DNA of 64,000 nucleotides from Acutalibacter sp. 1XD8-36 (GCF_009917525.1 NZ_QZDU01000004.1:186001-250000), one strand, 5' to 3'. Positions 7,704 to 16,186 are shown, counted from the stretch's first letter. Numbers and translations: made by a program. Notes: generated by a model not told the origin, from the sequence alone.

Positions 7704-7732
7704 TTGCCAGGGCTGTGCGGATTTGATAAAAT
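7704..7732 (+). promoter_or_regulatory. promoter of the vanRS-like operon
   Basis: TTGCCA (7704-7709), 17-nt spacer, TAAAAT (7727-7732) with an extended -10 TG at 7724-7725. It lies 23 nt before the ATG at 7755. Confidence 0.75.
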
Positions 7733-7754
7733 AAAGGGGAGAGGAGGCGGTGAT

Positions 7755-8447
7755 ATGCCGGAGAAAATACTGGTAGTAGACGACGAGCCTGAAATAGCGG
7801 ACCTGGTGGAGCTGTACCTGCAGAATGAAAACTATGAGGTCCTAAAATTCTATGGGGCGGCAGAGGCCTTGGAGTGCATAGAGTCCACCGGCCTGGACCT
7901 TGCCATACTAGATGTAATGCTCCCCGGCGCCAGCGGCTTTTCCATCTGCCAAAAGATAAGGGAGAGGCATAACTACCCGGTGATTATGCTTACAGCCAAG
8001 ATAGAGGAGACCGACAGGATTACGGGCCTTACCCTGGGTGCGGACGACTACGTGGTGAAGCCCTTCCGGCCCCTGGAGCTGGTGGCCCGGGTCAAGGCCC
8101 AGCTGCGGCGGTACAAGCGTTATAACCCCGGCATAACAGGGGCCCCGGAGCCGGGGCTGTTGGAGCACGGCGGGCTTATGGTAAACGCCGGGACCCACCA
8201 GTGCCTGCTGAACGAAAGGCCCCTCGCCCTTACGCCCACTGAGTTTTCCATTTTGCGGATACTTCTGGAAAACAGGGGGAGGGTAGTCAGCGCGGAGGAG
8301 CTGTTCCACAATATCTGGCAGGATGAGTATTATACAAAGTCCAACAACACCATCACCGTGCACATACGCCACCTGCGGGAGAAGCTGGGGGAGAGCGCCG
8401 GGTATATTAAAACCGTATGGGGAGTGGGGTATAAAATTGAAACGTAA
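7755..8447 (+). CDS. VanR-like OmpR-family response regulator
   Basis: A 230-residue DNA-binding response regulator. The receiver domain (about 1-115) has the acidic pair DDE near residue 9, phospho-acceptor Asp in LAILDVMLPG near residue 52, and the conserved Lys in DDYVVKPF. The winged helix (about 130-230) includes LTPTEFSILRILLENRGRVV and the terminal VWGVGYKIE. The ATG at 7755 has GAGGAGG about 8 nt upstream; upstream in-frame codons lack an SD. The histidine kinase overlaps its end and a VanY-type peptidase follows. That context makes cell-wall stress or glycopeptide-like sensing likely, though ligand specificity cannot be read. Confidence 0.9.
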   Translation: MPEKILVVDDEPEIADLVELYLQNENYEVLKFYGAAEALECIESTGLDLAILDVMLPGASGFSICQKIRERHNYPVIMLTAKIEETDRITGLTLGADDYVVKPFRPLELVARVKAQLRRYKRYNPGITGAPEPGLLEHGGLMVNAGTHQCLLNERPLALTPTEFSILRILLENRGRVVSAEELFHNIWQDEYYTKSNNTITVHIRHLREKLGESAGYIKTVWGVGYKIET

Positions 8448-9576
8448 AATCGCAAAAATCCTGCAGCTCCTTATGCTGCTAACCGCCGGGTTTGCGGCCT
8501 GCTCTGCCATATACTTTCTGGTGGACGATGTGTTCGATGGCTCTTTCGTGAACTGGGTAGAGGCAAATCTTCTGGAGGTAGAATATTATTATAACGGCCA
8601 CGGTGAGAGTGTCGTGGACATGAGGATTGCATGGTACAGGCTAAAGCCCATACTGCTGGGAGCATTTACGGCGGGGACCCTTATCCTGCTTACGGTGAGT
8701 TTCACCGCCTCCCATATTACCGCAAGGCAGCGGGAAAAGCGGTGTATCACGGACATCAGCCAACGCCTAAGGGCCTATATGGAGGGGAAAAGGGACGCGG
8801 TGGAGGTGTTCCCAAAGGAGCAGGCGGAGATTGCCGTCCAGCTCTCGGACATTAAGTCCGCCCTGCTGGAAAACCAGCGCAGGCTTAAGGAGGAGACCAC
8901 CAGGAAAAACGACCTTATCGCCTATCTGGCCCACGACCTGAAGACACCCCTCACCTCTGTGATTGGCTACCTGAGCCTTCTGGACGAGGCGGCGGATATG
9001 CCACAGGAGCAGCGGGCCAAGTACACCCGCATTACTCTAGACAAGGCGTACCGCCTGGAGAAGATGATAAACGAGTTCTTCGACATCACCAGGTATAACC
9101 TCCAGCAGATAGCCATACAAAAGGAGCCGGTGGACCTATATTACCTGCTGGTGCAGCTCACGGACGAGCTGCTGCCGGTGCTGGAGAAGAACAAGAATAC
9201 AGTCAGCCTGCAGGCAGACGAGAGCCTAACTGTCCAGGGGGACCCGGACAAGCTGGCAAGGGTCTTCGGCAACCTGCTGAAAAATGCGGCGGCCTACAGT
9301 TATCCCGGCACGGAAATAGGGATTCTGGCAGAGGAGACAGAGTCCCATATAACTGTGCGGTTCAAAAACCAGGGGAAGACCATACCGGCGGAGAAGCTCA
9401 ATTCAATATTTGAAAAATTTTACCGTCTGGACGAGGCCCGCAGCTCCGGCACAGGGGGGGCCGGTCTGGGCCTTGCAATCGCAAAGGAGATAGCGGCCCT
9501 TCACGGGGGAGATATTTCTGCCCAGAGCCGGGACGGGACCGTCACCTTCACAATCACCCTGCCCAAAGGAAATTAG
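8437..9576 (+). CDS. VanS-like sensor histidine kinase
   Basis: A 379-residue membrane sensor kinase. I chose the TTG at 8437 (LKRKIAKILQLL) because GGGAGTGGGG lies just upstream and the overlap with the regulator stop is only 11 nt. TM1 is at about residues 8-30, a short extracellular loop of about 40 residues follows, and TM2 is at about 73-93. The H-box is LAHDLKTPLTSVIGYL, the N-box NLLKNAAAYSYPG and the G-box GTGGAGLGLAIAKE. It should phosphorylate the adjacent VanR-like regulator. The small external loop resembles VanS and other intramembrane-type sensors. Full ligand-operated resistance genes (vanH, vanA/B, vanX) are not nearby. Confidence 0.9.
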   Translation: MKRKIAKILQLLMLLTAGFAACSAIYFLVDDVFDGSFVNWVEANLLEVEYYYNGHGESVVDMRIAWYRLKPILLGAFTAGTLILLTVSFTASHITARQREKRCITDISQRLRAYMEGKRDAVEVFPKEQAEIAVQLSDIKSALLENQRRLKEETTRKNDLIAYLAHDLKTPLTSVIGYLSLLDEAADMPQEQRAKYTRITLDKAYRLEKMINEFFDITRYNLQQIAIQKEPVDLYYLLVQLTDELLPVLEKNKNTVSLQADESLTVQGDPDKLARVFGNLLKNAAAYSYPGTEIGILAEETESHITVRFKNQGKTIPAEKLNSIFEKFYRLDEARSSGTGGAGLGLAIAKEIAALHGGDISAQSRDGTVTFTITLPKGN

Positions 9577-9616
9577 GATTTTCTTAGGAAAGACACAAGC
9601 TCATATTAAAAAACAA

Positions 9617-9655
9617 GGCGTTTCCATATGGTATGATTATACCAGTGGGAACGCC
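9617..9655 (+). promoter_or_regulatory. long hairpin in the vanS-vanY gap
   Basis: GGCGTTTCC pairs with GGGAACGCC and an inner GGTAT pairs with ATACC, giving a stem of about 15 bp followed by AATTATTTTACC. It sits between the kinase stop (9576) and the SD of the vanY-like gene (about 9679). It may be a leaky terminator or attenuator that lowers vanY expression relative to vanRS. Confidence 0.55.
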
Positions 9656-9692
9656 AATTATTTTACCTTTAAGCTTTAAGGAGGAATTATTT

Positions 9693-10496
9693 ATGACAGA
9701 GAAGACTATGGGGCGCAGGCGCCGGTACCGGCAGAGGCATAAAAGGAATACGGCAGCGGCCCTGATGACAGGGGCCTTTATACTGGCGGCTGTCATGCTA
9801 ATTGCCATCGTCGCCTGCCTGGACTACGTAAACAGGATAATGCCGGAAGAAATGCTCCGGGGCCCTGAGCCCCTGGAGGTGGGCCGGGACGGGGAGCCGG
9901 TCAGCACAGCGCCGCCTGCGCCGCAGGAGCCCTATGAGGACGGCACCGAGTGGAACCTGCGCCTTGTCAACCGCTGGAATCCCGTCCCCGAAGGCTACAC
10001 CCTCAGGCTGAAGGAGCTTGCCGGAGGGGAGAAGGTGGACGAGCGGGTGTATGCCCCGCTGACGGAGATGCTGGAGGCCGCAAGGGAGGGCAACCTGGAC
10101 GAGCTGCCCCGGGTAATCTCAGGGTACCGCACCCAGGAGGTGCAGCAGGGGCTCTACGACGACGAGGTAAACAAGTACAAATCCCAGGGGTATTCTGAGG
10201 AGGAGGCAAGGGCCGAGGCCGGAAGATGGGTGGCCCTGCCGGGGACCAGCGAGCACCAGCTGGGGCTGGCGGTAGACCTGGAGGGGGCAACCTATGATGT
10301 GTTCCTCTGGCTCCAGGAGAACAGCTATAAGTACGGGTTTATCTTCAGGTACCCGGGGAGCAAGACGGACATCACCGGCACGGTGGAGGAGGTATGGCAC
10401 TACAGGTATGTGGGGGTGCAGGCAGCCTCGGAGATGTACGAGCAGGGGCTCTGCCTTGAGGAGTATGTTGAGCTGAAGGCGGGTGCAGAGTCCTGA
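9693..10496 (+). CDS. VanY-type D-alanyl-D-alanine carboxypeptidase
   Basis: A 267-residue membrane-anchored M15B peptidase that removes terminal D-Ala from peptidoglycan stem peptides. The N-terminus is very basic (RRRRYRQRHKR), then one TM helix at about residues 22-45, so the enzyme faces outside. Zinc-site motifs are SEHQLGLAVDL (SxHxxGxAxD) and VEEVWHYRYVG with the second His. VISGYRTQEVQQ is the conserved substrate-cleft strand. The ATG at 9693 follows a perfect AAGGAGG; the longer frame from 9633 has no SD. Clustering with VanRS suggests wall-stress-induced trimming of pentapeptides. A strong hairpin terminator follows. Confidence 0.9.
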   Translation: MTEKTMGRRRRYRQRHKRNTAAALMTGAFILAAVMLIAIVACLDYVNRIMPEEMLRGPEPLEVGRDGEPVSTAPPAPQEPYEDGTEWNLRLVNRWNPVPEGYTLRLKELAGGEKVDERVYAPLTEMLEAAREGNLDELPRVISGYRTQEVQQGLYDDEVNKYKSQGYSEEEARAEAGRWVALPGTSEHQLGLAVDLEGATYDVFLWLQENSYKYGFIFRYPGSKTDITGTVEEVWHYRYVGVQAASEMYEQGLCLEEYVELKAGAES

Positions 10497-10513
10497 GGGA
10501 AAACCACGCATAT

Positions 10514-10541
10514 AGAGCCCGCGGTCAACTCCGCGGGCTCT
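10514..10541. terminator. terminator-like hairpin between convergent genes
   Basis: A perfect 11-bp stem (AGAGCCCGCGG / CCGCGGGCTCT) with a 6-nt loop lies between convergent vanY and the CD3324-like gene. T-tracts are weak on both sides. Confidence 0.7.
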
Positions 10542-10543
10542 GC

Positions 10544-10843
10544 TCATTCCCCACCGCCATCCCCGCCGCCCCGGGCTTTGCGCTGGGCCAGGATTATCCG
10601 CCTGACCGTCTTCTCCGTGAGGAAGTATGCCCCGGCAAGCTCCCGGGGGCCTTCCCCAGCCTGGAAGCGCGCGTATATGTCCCGGTTCCTCCGGGCCGTC
10701 TCCTCCTTGCTGCGGGTGCGGTCGCCCCAGGACAGGCGGTTCTCACTGACGCGGGGGATGTATAGGTAAGCGCCGTCGGCGTACCGCTGGACCTCTCTTA
10801 GAAGCTCCTCCGGCAGCACATCCGCGGCCTTTATATAGCGCAT
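10544..10843 (-). CDS. CD3324-family (Mor-like) DNA-binding protein
   Basis: A 99-residue protein. The ATG at 10843 follows AGGAGGGGC on the minus strand, giving MRYIKAADVLPEELLREVQRY. This N-terminus, the AYLYIPRVSENRLSWGD segment and the C-terminal helix-turn-helix (PRELAGAYFLTEKTVRRII) match the CD3324 family, related to the Mor transcription activator C-terminal domain. The last residues are glycine/glutamate-rich (RGGGDGGGE). It probably binds DNA as a small regulator; target unknown. It is monocistronic and convergent with vanY. Confidence 0.8.
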   Translation of the reverse strand: MRYIKAADVLPEELLREVQRYADGAYLYIPRVSENRLSWGDRTRSKEETARRNRDIYARFQAGEGPRELAGAYFLTEKTVRRIILAQRKARGGGDGGGE

Positions 10844-11039
10844 AGATGCCCCTCCTAAAAATCTGCTCGTTAGGATGAGCAAAGGCCAGCGCCCTGTTAT
10901 ATCCTGCGCAAGCCCTTGCTATGCGCGCTTTACTGAACGGGTCAAAACAGGCTCCCCCCTTATTATCCGTCTGACCCTATTATAGACCATATATGCCCCC
11001 GCCTGCAAGCGCAGGTTTAGCTCTGTACCGTCCCGGGGC

Positions 11040-11068
11040 TTGCGGTTTGGCCCTCCCGGCCTTATACT
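11040..11068 (+). promoter_or_regulatory. rpmB promoter
   Basis: TTGCGG (11040-11045), 17-nt spacer, TATACT (11063-11068), with the rpmB start codon 25 nt downstream. Confidence 0.7.
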
Positions 11069-11092
11069 GGGGTAAGCGGATACAGAGAGAAG

Positions 11093-11299
11093 GTGAAGAA
11101 GCTGCGCTGTGAAATATGTGGAAAGACCACCGTGTTTGGGAAGAAGGTGGCCCATGACCGTATGTATATAAACGCCCGAACTCCCAAAAAGGTGAAGCCG
11201 AACCTGCACCATATGATGGTGGACACCCCCGCCGGGAAAAAGCGCATGGTAGTCTGCACGCGCTGTATGCGGACTATGAGAAAGCGCTCCGGGGCATAA
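11093..11299 (+). CDS. rpmB: 50S ribosomal protein L28 (bL28)
   Basis: A 68-residue protein starting with GTG at 11093 after AGAGAGAAGG. The CEICGK pair at residues 6-11 and VCTRCMR near residue 57 form the CxxC...CxxC zinc-ribbon type of L28 (C+ form). VKPNLHHMMV corresponds to the family's WKPN-V segment. The canonical SHSNR element reads AHDRMY here, so it is a divergent member a few residues longer than usual. It stands alone between its own promoter and a strong terminator, as rpmB often does in Firmicutes. Confidence 0.88.
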   Translation: MKKLRCEICGKTTVFGKKVAHDRMYINARTPKKVKPNLHHMMVDTPAGKKRMVVCTRCMRTMRKRSGA

Positions 11300-11316
11300 T
11301 AAGACATAATGAGTAG

Positions 11317-11358
11317 AGACAGCCTGAGGGGACTCACCCGGCAGGCTGTCTTTATTTA
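11317..11358 (+). terminator. rpmB terminator
   Basis: A perfect 10-bp stem AGACAGCCTG / CAGGCTGTCT is followed by TTATTTATA. It lies between convergent rpmB and pnuC and can serve both. Confidence 0.85.
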
Positions 11359-11365
11359 TAGACTG

Positions 11366-12076
11366 TTATTTTTGCTGGAGCCTTTGCAGCCGCCGCCAGC
11401 TTATATATGTATAGCTGTCGTTCACCAGGAACACCAGAAAGCACACTGTCACCGACAGATAGGAGGGCTCAAAAAGGCTTGCCATCACCCATAGCACGAC
11501 GAGCACCACGTCGTTGGCGGCATAGGCCAGGGCAAACAGGGGGCTCCTAAGGTAGGTGAGGGCCACGGCGATAAAGCTGGTGGTGACGGAGAGCGTGCTT
11601 GGCAGGAGATTGGCAGTCCCGAAGGCGCGCAGGATGAAGAAGAAAACGACCGTCACCCCACCGGAGAGCAGAAGCATGAGCACCCCCTCCCGGGGCCTTA
11701 GCCGCCGCACCTGCACCTGGGAGCGGTCCCCTTCAAAGGGGTGCCGCAGCCAGGAGGCCAGGGCGAACACGGACATGGGCGCGGTCATGCCCAGATAGGT
11801 GAGCATTTCACCGTAATAGGCGCAGCGGAAGGAGATGATGCCATACAGCAGGCTGAAGACTACCATCAGCGCCTGCCCAATGGGGTTGGCCTTGGCGTCC
11901 AGTATCAGGGAGGTCACCCCTATAAGGGAGGCGGCCAGGGTCATATAGTCCCGCCGGTCAAAGAGCATGAAGGCCGTGAGCACAGCCCCGGCGGAGCAGC
12001 ACCAGAGCACCCGCTCGCCAGGGGTGAAATAGCGGTAAAAATCCCGCAGGAAGCTTGAGGGGCCGGGCTTATCCAT
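11366..12076 (-). CDS. pnuC: PnuC-family nicotinamide riboside/NMN transporter
   Basis: A 236-residue polytopic membrane protein with about seven hydrophobic segments. Family features include SLIGVTSLILDAKANPIG, FSLLYGIISFRCAYYGEM, LASWLRHPF and a C-terminal AYAANDVVLVVLWVMAS followed by VCFLVFLVNDSYTYISW, the Asn/Trp-rich end that lines the PnuC substrate path. It should import an NAD precursor. The ATG at 12076 follows GGAGGTATATTT. Directly upstream is a terminator-like hairpin, suggesting regulation by attenuation. Substrate (riboside versus other pyridine nucleoside, or thiamine as in PnuT) is not certain. Confidence 0.85.
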   Translation of the reverse strand: MDKPGPSSFLRDFYRYFTPGERVLWCCSAGAVLTAFMLFDRRDYMTLAASLIGVTSLILDAKANPIGQALMVVFSLLYGIISFRCAYYGEMLTYLGMTAPMSVFALASWLRHPFEGDRSQVQVRRLRPREGVLMLLLSGGVTVVFFFILRAFGTANLLPSTLSVTTSFIAVALTYLRSPLFALAYAANDVVLVVLWVMASLFEPSYLSVTVCFLVFLVNDSYTYISWRRLQRLQQK

Positions 12077-12091
12077 AAATATACCTCCAAA

Positions 12092-12148
12092 AAATAAGGG
12101 CGCCCTGCGGCACATCTTCAAAGACCTAACGATGTGCGCCGGGTGCCC
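12092..12148 (-). promoter_or_regulatory. terminator/attenuator-like hairpin before pnuC
   Basis: On the minus strand GGGCACCC (12148-12141) pairs with GGGCGCCC (12105-12098), and inside it GCACATC (12137-12131) pairs with GATGTGC (12116-12110). The stem is followed by TTATTTTTT, which runs into the pnuC SD GGAGG. Upstream to leuB (12207) lies another possible helix (CACC...GGTG). It may simply end leuB transcripts, but its place just before the SD also fits a riboswitch expression platform. Confidence 0.6.
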
Positions 12149-12206
12149 AGATAAAACTACAGCACCAGCTGCCCGGTGGCAGCTATTAATTTTTTCCTAT
12201 GCCCGC

Positions 12207-13283
12207 TCAGATAAGGGAGGCCACAATGTCCCCCATCTTCCTGCAGCCGGCAAGCTTCACGCCGCAGCCCTCGGTATAAATATCCCGGGTGCGGGCCACA
12301 GTGAGGGCCTTCGCCACGGCGTTCTCCACCGCCCCGGCGGCCTCGGACTCGTTTAGGGAGTATCTGAGCAGCATGGCCACAGACAGTATGGTGGCAAGGG
12401 GATTGGCTATATCCTGTCCGGCGATATCCGGCGCTGAGCCGTGTATGGGCTCATACAGCCCGAAGCCGCTGCCCCCCAGGCTGGCTGAGGCCAGCATGCC
12501 GATGGAGCCGCTTATCATTGAGGCCTCGTCGGAAAGTATATCACCGAACATATTGGAGGTGAGTATTACGTCGAACTGCCCCGGGTCACGGACAAGCTGC
12601 ATGGCGGTGTTGTCAACATACAGATGGTTCACCTGTACCTTGGGGTACTCCCCGGCAATCCTGTCCACAGTGGCCCGCCAGAGCCGGGAGCTGTCAAGGA
12701 CGTTGGCCTTGTCAACGCTTGTGAGCCGCCGCCCGCGCTTTTCCGCCATATCAAAGGCCACTCTCGCTATGCGCTCCACCTCGGGCACAGAGTACCGCTC
12801 GGTGTCATAGGCCGACTTCACGCCGCCGGACTCCTCGGTCCCCCGGTCGCCAAAGTATATGCCACCGGTGAGCTCCCGCACCACCATGATGTCAAGGCTC
12901 TCCCCGATTATCTCGGGCTTTAAGGGGGAGGCGTCCCGAAGGGGGGCGAATATCACCGCGGGCCTTAAATTGGCATAGAGCCCCAGGGCCTTGCGTATTC
13001 CCAAAAGCCCGGCCTCGGGCCGGTTCTCCCCGGGCTGGCTGTCCCACTTGGGCCCGCCCACAGCGCCCAGTATTACTGAATCAGCGGCCCTGCAGGAGTC
13101 CACGGTCTCCTGAGGCAGGGGCACTCCCACGGCGTCGATGGCGGCGCCGCCCAGGAGCTTATAGTCGTACTGCACTGAAAACCCAAATTTATCAGCGGCG
13201 GTATCAAGGGCCTTTATGGCCTCGTCCACAATCTCCGGCCCGATGCCGTCGCCCTTCAAAACGGTGAGCTTATAATTTTTCAT
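12207..13283 (-). CDS. leuB: 3-isopropylmalate dehydrogenase
   Basis: A 358-residue NAD-dependent enzyme that oxidatively decarboxylates 3-isopropylmalate in leucine synthesis. Diagnostic segments are [37 protein letters not shown] (substrate arginines), [18 protein letters not shown] with the catalytic Lys, [15 protein letters not shown] metal aspartates, and the NAD-binding [18 protein letters not shown]. The ATG at 13283 matches the family N-terminus; the longer frame is non-homologous. leuA and leuCD are absent here, so it is a detached member of the pathway. It has its own consensus promoter and no T-box. Confidence 0.96.
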   Translation of the reverse strand: MKNYKLTVLKGDGIGPEIVDEAIKALDTAADKFGFSVQYDYKLLGGAAIDAVGVPLPQETVDSCRAADSVILGAVGGPKWDSQPGENRPEAGLLGIRKALGLYANLRPAVIFAPLRDASPLKPEIIGESLDIMVVRELTGGIYFGDRGTEESGGVKSAYDTERYSVPEVERIARVAFDMAEKRGRRLTSVDKANVLDSSRLWRATVDRIAGEYPKVQVNHLYVDNTAMQLVRDPGQFDVILTSNMFGDILSDEASMISGSIGMLASASLGGSGFGLYEPIHGSAPDIAGQDIANPLATILSVAMLLRYSLNESEAAGAVENAVAKALTVARTRDIYTEGCGVKLAGCRKMGDIVASLI

Positions 13284-13320
13284 AAAGCTGACTCCCTTTT
13301 TTCTACAGTTTATACCTGAA

Positions 13321-13349
13321 ATTTTAGCACAATAAAGCCTCCCTGTCAA
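13321..13349 (-). promoter_or_regulatory. leuB promoter
   Basis: Minus strand TTGACA (13349-13344), 17-nt spacer, TAAAAT (13326-13321), 38 nt before the leuB ATG. The short leader leaves no room for a T-box. Confidence 0.85.
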
Positions 13350-13417
13350 GCGGGAGAGGGGGGGAGAAAAGCTTCCGGAGAAGTTTCCGGAAAAAATTTC
13401 AAAAAATTCTAAAAAAC

Positions 13418-13447
13418 TTGCAACCAAATGCCCCGATAGTGTATTCT
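13418..13447 (+). promoter_or_regulatory. promoter of the permease triad
   Basis: TTGCAA (13418-13423) with TATTCT (13442-13447) after 18 nt. The -10 lies inside the palindrome described next, so a bound protein would block RNA polymerase. AT-rich DNA precedes it. Confidence 0.55.
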
Positions 13448-13464
13448 TATAGGTATAAGAATAC
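13441..13464. promoter_or_regulatory. perfect palindromic operator candidate
   Basis: Two perfect 11-bp arms, GTATTCTTATA and its reverse complement, flank a central GG. The site overlaps the predicted -10 and start point and ends 20 nt before the permease ATG. No T-tract follows, so it is not a terminator; it looks like the target of a dimeric repressor. No regulator gene is adjacent. Confidence 0.75.
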
Positions 13465-13484
13465 GGTGAAGGGAGAAGCTGTGC

Positions 13485-14834
13485 ATGTTCACAAAATTTA
13501 CATTTAGGGAGGCCCTGCTCCAGCTTACGCGCAATAGGGGGCGCAGTATAATCATGGTATTTGTGTCCCTCCTGCTGTGCGGGTGCATAGCCTTCTACCT
13601 GGGGAATATCACCTCCTCGGAGCAGGCCCTTGCCTCCATAAATGAGAGCACACCGGCAATACTCAACATCTGCAACGCCTTCGGGGAGACCAGGGAGAAC
13701 CTGACTATACCCACAGTGTATGTAGACCTGCTCACTGCAGGCGGGGGCCTGCGGGATATGGAGCTCACCTGCCAGGCGGGCGGGGCTTACTCACAGGAGG
13801 CCCGGGACGTGGACCAGAGGTATTTTAACGGCGGGGACACGGAGCTCCTGGGCATAAGCTGCCCGGAGGCCATGTGCTCCACTGAGGCGGAGAGGGCGCT
13901 GGACCAGCGGTACATAACCTATCTTGACGGGTACGGCCCGGAGATTTTCGCCACAAAGGAGCCTCTCTGTATTATAAGCGAGGACTACGCCGAAAGCCAC
14001 GGGCTGGAGCTGGGGGACGATTTGTCCATACCAATATATATCCGCAAGTACGACTCCTGGCTGAGGCCCGCCTATTATGCCATGTTCGACGACGGCACCT
14101 GGGGCGGGGACGACTACGAGATACCCCCGGACTGGACGCTGAAGGTGGTGGGCACCTTCTCCCATAAGCTGAACGCCACAAGGACGGCTGACGTATACCT
14201 GCCGGTGGAGTGGATGAGGGAGACAGTAGACAGCCAGGACCTGCCTATTACAGACTACCGGCACAGGCTCATGCCCTTCTCATACTCCACCTGCCGGGCC
14301 ACCCTTATAAACTCCCTGGAGCTCAATGCGTATAAGAGGAAGCTTCTGGACATGGGCTTCGGCATACCATTCTATATAGTTCTTGAGAAAGACACTGAGC
14401 CCGCGCCGGACCGCAGCAAGGGGCAGTCCATCTGGATGGAGGACAAGGACTTTATCAAGACCGCCGAGAAGCTGGCGGGGACCATACGGATGTACAGGAC
14501 CTTTATGGCGCCTTTCTTTATAACTGTAATACTGCTGGTAACTATGGCGGTAATGCTGGTGCTCAGGGGCGCGCGCATTGATATGGCGATATCCATGAGC
14601 CTTGGAAGGGAGAGGCGGGCGGTAGCCCTTGTGCATTTAACAGCGGCCCTCTTGGCCCAGGGGCTGGGGTGCATAGGGGCGCTGCCCCTGATAGCGGCGC
14701 CCGCGGGGCTTAGCCCTGTGGTGGGCGGGCTTATATGCGGCTCATTCCTGCTCTGCGCTTTGATTGGCGACTTGGCGGGATTATGGGGACTCTTAAGGTT
14801 TGACCCTATAGACCTTTTGATAAAGACGGACTAA
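13485..14834 (+). CDS. FtsX/MacB-type ABC permease, copy 1
   Basis: A 449-residue membrane protein with the MacB/FtsX-like topology. A cytoplasmic N-terminus ([20 protein letters not shown]) leads into TM1 at about residues 20-40, then an extracellular domain of about 290 residues, then three TM helices from about residue 340. The coupling loop [19 protein letters not shown] (MacB-like) precedes TM3. The periplasmic-type domain contains [13 protein letters not shown] and [12 protein letters not shown]. It shares long identical stretches with the next gene, a tandem duplication. No ABC ATPase or membrane-fusion protein is adjacent, so the energy source must be encoded elsewhere. Substrate unknown. 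Confidence 0.82.
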   Translation: MFTKFTFREALLQLTRNRGRSIIMVFVSLLLCGCIAFYLGNITSSEQALASINESTPAILNICNAFGETRENLTIPTVYVDLLTAGGGLRDMELTCQAGGAYSQEARDVDQRYFNGGDTELLGISCPEAMCSTEAERALDQRYITYLDGYGPEIFATKEPLCIISEDYAESHGLELGDDLSIPIYIRKYDSWLRPAYYAMFDDGTWGGDDYEIPPDWTLKVVGTFSHKLNATRTADVYLPVEWMRETVDSQDLPITDYRHRLMPFSYSTCRATLINSLELNAYKRKLLDMGFGIPFYIVLEKDTEPAPDRSKGQSIWMEDKDFIKTAEKLAGTIRMYRTFMAPFFITVILLVTMAVMLVLRGARIDMAISMSLGRERRAVALVHLTAALLAQGLGCIGALPLIAAPAGLSPVVGGLICGSFLLCALIGDLAGLWGLLRFDPIDLLIKTD

Positions 14835-14847
14835 GGAGGCAAGTAAA

Positions 14848-16173
14848 ATGAAGTTCACAGTAACCGAGGCCGGATACCAGCTCACCCGCAATAGGGGACG
14901 CAGCATTATAATGCTCTGCGTGTCCCTGCTCCTGTGCGGGTGCATAGCCTTCTATCTGGGCAGCATCACCACTTCCGAACGTGCTCTCAGGAACATCAAC
15001 GAGAGCAACCCGGCGGTTGTCAACATCTGCAACCCCACCGGGGACTCAATGGAGAATCTCGTCATCAACACCATCCATACAGACCTGCTGCAGGCGGGCT
15101 GGGAGATGAAGGACGTGCGCCTCACCAGCCAGGCCGCCGGGGCCTTTTCAAAGGAGGCCCGGGAGCAGGACTCCAAGGGCTTCAGCGGCGGCGACACGAA
15201 AATACTGGGCATAAACTGCGTTGAGGCTATGGGCACGCCGGACCAGAGGTATATCACCTATATGGACGGCTACGACGGGAGCTGCTTTTCGGGCAGCGAG
15301 CCCCTGTGCATTATAAGCGAGGACTATGCCGGGGAAAACAATATTTCCCCCGGGGACGAGCTCTCCATGCCCATGTACCTGTGCAAGTACAGGTCCGACA
15401 GGCGCCCTGTCTACTACCCCATCTTCGACAGCGATACCTGGGGCGGGGACGAGTTTGAGACTCCTCCGGACCGGACCCTGAAGGTGGTGGGCACCTTCTC
15501 CCATAAGCTTGGGGCCTATCACCAGGCCGACGTCTATCTGCCTGTACAGTGGCTGAGGGACACAATGGACAGCCAGGACCTGCCCTTTAACGACTTCCGC
15601 TACAGCCGCTTAGGGAAGTTCTCATACAACACCTTCCAGTGCTCCCCGGTGGACTCAATGAAGCTGAACGAGATGAAGCTGAAATTCCTGGACATGGGCT
15701 TCGGCATACCATTCTATATGCCTATAAGCGGCCAGTCGGACTTTGTGGACTTCAGCGCGGGCAGGTCCATCTGGATGGACGACGAGGACTTTATCAAGAC
15801 CGCTGAGAAGCTGGCAGGGACGGTGCGCATGTATAAGGCGTTTATGGCGCCATTCTTCCTGGTGGTGGTGCTGCTGGTGACCCTGGCGGTGCTGCTGGTA
15901 CTAAGGGGGGCAAGAAGGGACATGGCCCTGGCTCTGAGCATTGGCAGGGAGAAGCGGGACATTGCATTTGTACACCTGCTGTCCTCGCTGTCGGCCCAGG
16001 GGCTGGGGTGCCTTATAGCCCTGCCCGGGGTGCTCCTGCTGGCGGGGGTAGACATTCTGACGGCGCTGATTATATGCGGGGCGTTCCTGCTCTGCGCTGT
16101 TATAGGGGATATTATGGGCCTATGGGGGCTCCTGCGCTTTGACGCCCTGGAGCTGCTCACCAAAACAGACTGA
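14848..16173 (+). CDS. FtsX/MacB-type ABC permease, copy 2
   Basis: A 441-residue paralogue of the preceding protein, 13 nt downstream with an AGGAGG SD. Shared blocks include [38 protein letters not shown] ([11 protein letters not shown] in copy 1), [22 protein letters not shown] and EKLAGT-RMY. The TM layout is identical (one N-terminal, three C-terminal). Divergence is concentrated in the extracellular domain, as expected if the copies handle different partners or form a heterodimer. The C-terminal LLRFDALELLTKTD end is also shared. Confidence 0.82.
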   Translation: MKFTVTEAGYQLTRNRGRSIIMLCVSLLLCGCIAFYLGSITTSERALRNINESNPAVVNICNPTGDSMENLVINTIHTDLLQAGWEMKDVRLTSQAAGAFSKEAREQDSKGFSGGDTKILGINCVEAMGTPDQRYITYMDGYDGSCFSGSEPLCIISEDYAGENNISPGDELSMPMYLCKYRSDRRPVYYPIFDSDTWGGDEFETPPDRTLKVVGTFSHKLGAYHQADVYLPVQWLRDTMDSQDLPFNDFRYSRLGKFSYNTFQCSPVDSMKLNEMKLKFLDMGFGIPFYMPISGQSDFVDFSAGRSIWMDDEDFIKTAEKLAGTVRMYKAFMAPFFLVVVLLVTLAVLLVLRGARRDMALALSIGREKRDIAFVHLLSSLSAQGLGCLIALPGVLLLAGVDILTALIICGAFLLCAVIGDIMGLWGLLRFDALELLTKTD

Positions 16174-16186
16174 GGGAGGAATCATC

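Noticed and set aside
10003..10290. 95-aa proline-rich minus-strand ORF within vanY
   Set aside because: Low-complexity shadow of the peptidase gene; the Pro/Ala/Arg composition follows from GC-rich third positions.
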